From assembly GCA_028293225.1 (NCBI GenBank), contig JAQGPE010000736.1, positions 1 to 8,415 of the forward strand: a stretch of 8,415 nucleotides of DNA, read 5' to 3'. Of the stretch, positions 5,694 to 8,415 are shown one piece after another; positions within the stretch are counted from its first letter, which is position 1, and each line of letters opens with the position of its first letter. The DNA is from Akkermansiaceae bacterium (GTDB lineage: Bacteria; Verrucomicrobiota; Verrucomicrobiia; Verrucomicrobiales; Akkermansiaceae). The translations under genes were made by a program, and so were the position numbers. The notes beneath the pieces are model-generated. The model worked only from the letters and a program-made list of their open reading frames with translations, ran no database searches and was not told the origin of the DNA.

Positions 5694-6926
5694 ATGGCCA
5701 CGATCAACGCGAATTTCCTGAAGCTGAAGGCAGGTTACCTCTTCCCCGAAATCGCCCGCCGGGTGAAAGCCTTCACCGAGGCGAATCCGGACAAGGCGCC
5801 CCGGATCATCCGCTGCGGCATCGGCGACGTGACCGAGCCGCTGCCCGCCGCCGTCCGCGCCGCCATGCACGAGGCGATCGACGAAATGGGCAGCCGCGAG
5901 ACCTTCAAGGGCTACGGCCCGGAGCAGGGCTACGAGTTCCTGCGCCAGGCCATCGTCGACCACCAGTTCCAGGACCTGGGCATCTCCGCCGATGAAGTCT
6001 TCATCTCCGACGGCTCCAAATGCGACACCGGCAACGTCCTGGACATCTTCGGCAAGGGCAACGTCATCGCCATCACCGACCCGGTCTACCCCGTCTACGT
6101 CGACACCAACGTGATGGCCGGCAACACCGGCGAGTCCGACGAAACCGGCGCCTATGCCGGTCTGGTCTACCTCCCGTGCAATGCGGAGAACGGCTTCGTC
6201 GCCGGCCTCCCCGACCGGAAGGTCGATCTCGTTTACCTGTGCTTCCCGAACAACCCGACCGGCGCCGTGGCCACCCGCGCGCAGCTCGAAGCCTGGGTGA
6301 AGTACGCAAAGGAAAACGACACCGTGATCTTCTTCGACGCCGCCTACGAGGCCTTCATCCAGGACCCGGAGATCCCGCGCTCCATTTTCGAAATCGAAGG
6401 CGCCCGCGACGTGGCGATCGAGTTCCGCTCCTTCTCGAAAAACGGCGGCTTCACCGGGGTGCGCTGCGCCTACGTGGTGATCCCGAAGACCGTCAGCGGC
6501 AAGACCGGAGACGGCACCCGCGTGCCACTCCACCAGCTCTGGAGCCGCCGCCACAGCACCAAGTTCAACGGAGCGAGCTACCCGGTGCAGAAGGGCGCCG
6601 CCGCCGTCTTCTCCGAGCAGGGCAAGGCCGAGGTTACCGAGCTGATCGCCCACTACATGGGCAACGCCAAGCTGCTGGTCGATGCGGCCAAAGCGGCGGG
6701 CCTGCAGGTCTTCGGCGGGGTGAACGCTCCTTATGTCTGGGTCGGCTGCCCGGCTGGCACGGACTCGTGGGGCATGTTCGACAAGATGCTCAGCGAGGCC
6801 CAGGTCGTCATCACCCCGGGCGCCGGCTTCGGCGCCGGCGGCGAGGGCTGGTTCCGCATTTCCGCCTTCAACACCCGCGCCAATGTCGAGGAAGTTTGCC
6901 GCCGCCTGGCGACGCTGCTCGGTTAA
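5694..6926 (+). CDS. dapL: LL-diaminopimelate aminotransferase
   Basis: DapL (EC 2.6.1.83) is a cytoplasmic PLP enzyme that converts tetrahydrodipicolinate and glutamate into LL-diaminopimelate and 2-oxoglutarate in one step, bypassing the succinylase and acetylase routes to lysine and peptidoglycan. The 410-residue protein starts [20 protein letters not shown], typical of the family, and has the expected length. Visible class I/II aminotransferase features are [10 protein letters not shown] (42-51), [15 protein letters not shown] (73-87), CFPNNPTG with Asn187, FFDAAYEAF with Asp215 facing the PLP nitrogen, [10 protein letters not shown] with the Schiff-base Lys249, and GWFRIS with carboxylate-binding Arg388. 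The ATG at 5694 is chosen over the in-frame ATG at 5619 because the extra 25 residues are low-complexity and unlike the family. AGG at 5681-5683 is a weak ribosome-binding site. It is transcribed divergently from the nucleotidyltransferase and ends at a strong terminator, so it is probably monocistronic. Confidence 0.97.
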   Translation: MATINANFLKLKAGYLFPEIARRVKAFTEANPDKAPRIIRCGIGDVTEPLPAAVRAAMHEAIDEMGSRETFKGYGPEQGYEFLRQAIVDHQFQDLGISADEVFISDGSKCDTGNVLDIFGKGNVIAITDPVYPVYVDTNVMAGNTGESDETGAYAGLVYLPCNAENGFVAGLPDRKVDLVYLCFPNNPTGAVATRAQLEAWVKYAKENDTVIFFDAAYEAFIQDPEIPRSIFEIEGARDVAIEFRSFSKNGGFTGVRCAYVVIPKTVSGKTGDGTRVPLHQLWSRRHSTKFNGASYPVQKGAAAVFSEQGKAEVTELIAHYMGNAKLLVDAAKAAGLQVFGGVNAPYVWVGCPAGTDSWGMFDKMLSEAQVVITPGAGFGAGGEGWFRISAFNTRANVEEVCRRLATLLG

Positions 6927-6942
6927 TTGATCAAGTCTTCCG

Positions 6943-6973
6943 AAAGGCCGGGCCGCAAGGTCCGGCTTTTTTT
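6943..6973 (+). terminator. Rho-independent terminator of dapL
   Basis: The 8-bp stem GCCGGGCC (6947-6954) / GGTCCGGC (6959-6966), with one G-U pair, is capped by a GCAA tetraloop of the stable GNRA class. Seven T residues follow (6967-6973), and AAAG upstream can extend the stem into them. It lies 16 bases after the dapL stop and separates dapL from the next gene. Confidence 0.93.
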
Positions 6974-6999
6974 GTAAAATCAGGGTCAAACACGGACTC

Positions 7000-7029
7000 G
7001 TTCCAATCCATGACTTGTTAATTTGGAAC
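7000..7029 (+). promoter_or_regulatory. Inverted repeat before the ankyrin gene start
   Basis: GTTCCAA (7000-7006) and TTGGAAC (7023-7029) are perfect 7-base inverted arms separated by 16 AT-rich bases that include TTGTTAAT. Arm centres are 23 bases apart, about two helical turns, which suits a dimeric regulator. As RNA, the second arm contains GGAA, the only Shine-Dalgarno-like sequence here, so a hairpin could hide it. Both readings are inference. Confidence 0.35.
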
Positions 7030-7051
7030 AGAATTGGTATGTCCGCGCCCT

Positions 7052-8415
7052 GTGCCTCTTCCGCGTCCGGCTCTCCTCTTTCTGGCGTTCAGCACCATCG
7101 TTCTGACGGGGTGCAGCAACCCCAGGAGAGACGCGCTGCGTGAGCTCAACAAGCGCCACCTGCCCGCGACGGCGGAGGCCCTGCTGACGGCGGTGCAGCA
7201 CGATGACGCGCCGGTGGTGAAGCTGCTGCTGCAGGCCGGAGTCTACACCGGCCAGTGCGACCCGGAGGGCAACTCTCCGCTGCACGTGGCGCTGAAGCAC
7301 GGCTCGATCGGCATCGCCTACGCGCTGATCGATACCGGCGCCGACCTGAACGCGCCGAACCCGCAAGGCGTCACCCCGCTTTCGCTGGCGGTGGTCGAGG
7401 ATGAGACCGCGATCGCCGACCACCTGCTCAACGCCGGAGCCAAGCCGGAGGGCAATACCCCGGACGGCGACCGCGTGCTGCCGTGGGCGATCCGCAACGG
7501 CCGCCTGGTTTTCGTGCAGCGGCTGATGACCGAAGGCGCCGACCCGCACCAGAAGGACGGCGCCGGCAATCCGCTGGCGCACGTGGCGGTCGAGTCCGGC
7601 CGCCGCGATCTGGCGGTGGAGATTCTGAAGCTGGGCGCCGACCCGGCTGAGACCAATGCCCAGGGCGAGTCGCTGCTTTCCGCCGCGCTGCGCAAGGGCT
7701 GGCGGGACTGGATCGGCGAGCTGGTCCAGGCGGGAGCCGACCCGAATCTGCCCGACCGCACCGGCGTGTGCCTTTTCGATACCGCCTATGAAAGCGGCGA
7801 CTTGTCGCTGGCGCGTGAACTGGCGGAGCTGGGCGCGCGGCCGAAGGGCGGCTCGTGGAGCCCGGCGGTGTGGGCGGCTCTGGAAAGGCAGGACCACTCC
7901 CGGTTGCGCTTCCTGCTCTCGATCGGAGCCCCTGCCGACCCTGGCCTGAAGAAAGGTCTGCGCCCGGTCGAGTATGCCCTGCAGAGCGACGACGCCGACG
8001 CCATGCACACGCTGCTGTGCTATGGGGCGCGGCTCGACGGCCTGTTCGAGCAGGCGCGCCAGCGCGGCTGGACTCACCTGACCGGCCTGCTGATGGCCCA
8101 CGGCGCGATGCCCCGGCCGCTGCCCGCCCCGTACCTGGACACCCCGCTGGGACTAGCGATCCGCTCCGGCGACACCGGCACCGTCCATGCGCTGCTGAAC
8201 CACGGCCTGTCCCCCGTCGCCCCGCTGGCGGAAGGCCAGGCTCCCCTGCACCTCGCGATCGTCCTCGGCCGCGCCAGGATCGTCAAAGAGCTGCTCGATC
8301 GCGGCGTCGATCCCAACGCGCCGCTGCTGGAGCCGATCAGCGCCGACTTCATCCGTCAGGTCCGCGGCGGCACCGTGCGCTGGCTGCTGAAGAACGACAC
8401 CAACATCACCCCGCT
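7052..8415 (+). CDS. Ankyrin-repeat lipoprotein (3' end outside window)
   Basis: The reading frame is open from 7022 to the window edge without a stop. No ATG is available in frame near the start. The two candidates are GTG at 7052, preferred here, and TTG at 7034, which has GGAA five bases upstream. From the GTG the N-terminus is MPLPRPALLFLAFSTIVLTG followed by Cys21: a classic signal peptidase II lipobox (LTGC), so the mature protein should be lipid-anchored in the periplasm or outer membrane. From about residue 40 there are some 12 consecutive ankyrin repeats of 30-33 residues, with a thirteenth beginning at the edge. Canonical forms are NSPLHVALKHG, LIDTGADLNAPN, LVQAGADPNLPD and APLHLAIVLG. 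Several repeats in the middle have lost the TPLH core. Ankyrin repeats bind proteins, but the partner is unknown. A different domain could follow beyond the window. Confidence 0.88.
   Translation, partial: MPLPRPALLFLAFSTIVLTGCSNPRRDALRELNKRHLPATAEALLTAVQHDDAPVVKLLLQAGVYTGQCDPEGNSPLHVALKHGSIGIAYALIDTGADLNAPNPQGVTPLSLAVVEDETAIADHLLNAGAKPEGNTPDGDRVLPWAIRNGRLVFVQRLMTEGADPHQKDGAGNPLAHVAVESGRRDLAVEILKLGADPAETNAQGESLLSAALRKGWRDWIGELVQAGADPNLPDRTGVCLFDTAYESGDLSLARELAELGARPKGGSWSPAVWAALERQDHSRLRFLLSIGAPADPGLKKGLRPVEYALQSDDADAMHTLLCYGARLDGLFEQARQRGWTHLTGLLMAHGAMPRPLPAPYLDTPLGLAIRSGDTGTVHALLNHGLSPVAPLAEGQAPLHLAIVLGRARIVKELLDRGVDPNAPLLEPISADFIRQVRGGTVRWLLKNDTNITP

Noticed and set aside
5634..6989. 451-residue minus-strand open frame antisense to dapL
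   Set aside because: Shadow of dapL. It runs through the dapL terminator and carries no motif.
7039..7140. ATG at 7039 as the start of the ankyrin gene
   Set aside because: It is in another frame and meets TGA at 7138-7140 after 33 codons. Its peptide is not signal-like, whereas the GTG/TTG frame gives a proper lipoprotein signal.
6986..8101. 371-residue minus-strand open frame antisense to the ankyrin gene
   Set aside because: Composition is Arg/Gln/Gly-rich and mirrors the ankyrin repeat periodicity. The plus strand carries a perfect lipobox and 12 ankyrin repeats.
1..8415. Defence island, mobile element or CRISPR array
   Set aside because: No direct-repeat array, transposase, integrase, toxin-antitoxin pair or restriction gene is visible. 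The gene orientations do not suggest one multi-gene operon.

Overview
The window looks like ordinary chromosomal DNA from a GC-rich Gram-negative bacterium, most probably a member of Verrucomicrobiota (Luteolibacter/Haloferula-like). This placement is an inference. It rests on a clear LL-diaminopimelate aminotransferase (dapL), two lipoprotein signal sequences, and a secreted beta-rich protein of a style I associate with that phylum. No transposase, integrase, phage gene or CRISPR array is visible.

Layout. Bases 1-356 hold no gene, but the first ~125 bases are unusually rich in hairpins. A secreted hypothetical protein follows (357-1139, +) and ends at a strong stem-loop (1192-1233). On the minus strand lie a small zinc-ribbon protein (1240-1719) and, upstream of it, a complete tRNA-Cys(GCA) with encoded CCA (1791-1865) and its own promoter (1889-1917). 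On the plus strand come a ketosteroid-isomerase-related SnoaL-like protein (1985-2380) and a putative alpha/beta-hydrolase lipoprotein (2468-3481). Converging on that gene is a large minus-strand gene (3507-5315) encoding two nucleotidyltransferase modules of the YcgL/RlaP type fused in one chain. A 378-bp divergent gap (5316-5693) separates it from dapL (5694-6926, +), which ends at a textbook rho-independent terminator (6943-6973). The window closes inside a long ankyrin-repeat lipoprotein gene with a non-ATG start (7052 to beyond 8415).

Functionally the genes do not form one pathway. dapL makes LL-diaminopimelate for lysine and peptidoglycan. tRNA-Cys is a housekeeping gene. The secreted protein and the two lipoproteins act in the cell envelope. 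The fused nucleotidyltransferase is the most unusual gene: its family is linked to RNA repair loci, yet no RNA ligase, kinase or phosphatase partner lies within the window. I see no convincing multi-gene novel system. The best leads are the tandem nucleotidyltransferase and its odd start region, the hairpin cluster at the left edge, and the ankyrin lipoprotein with an inverted repeat over its start region.
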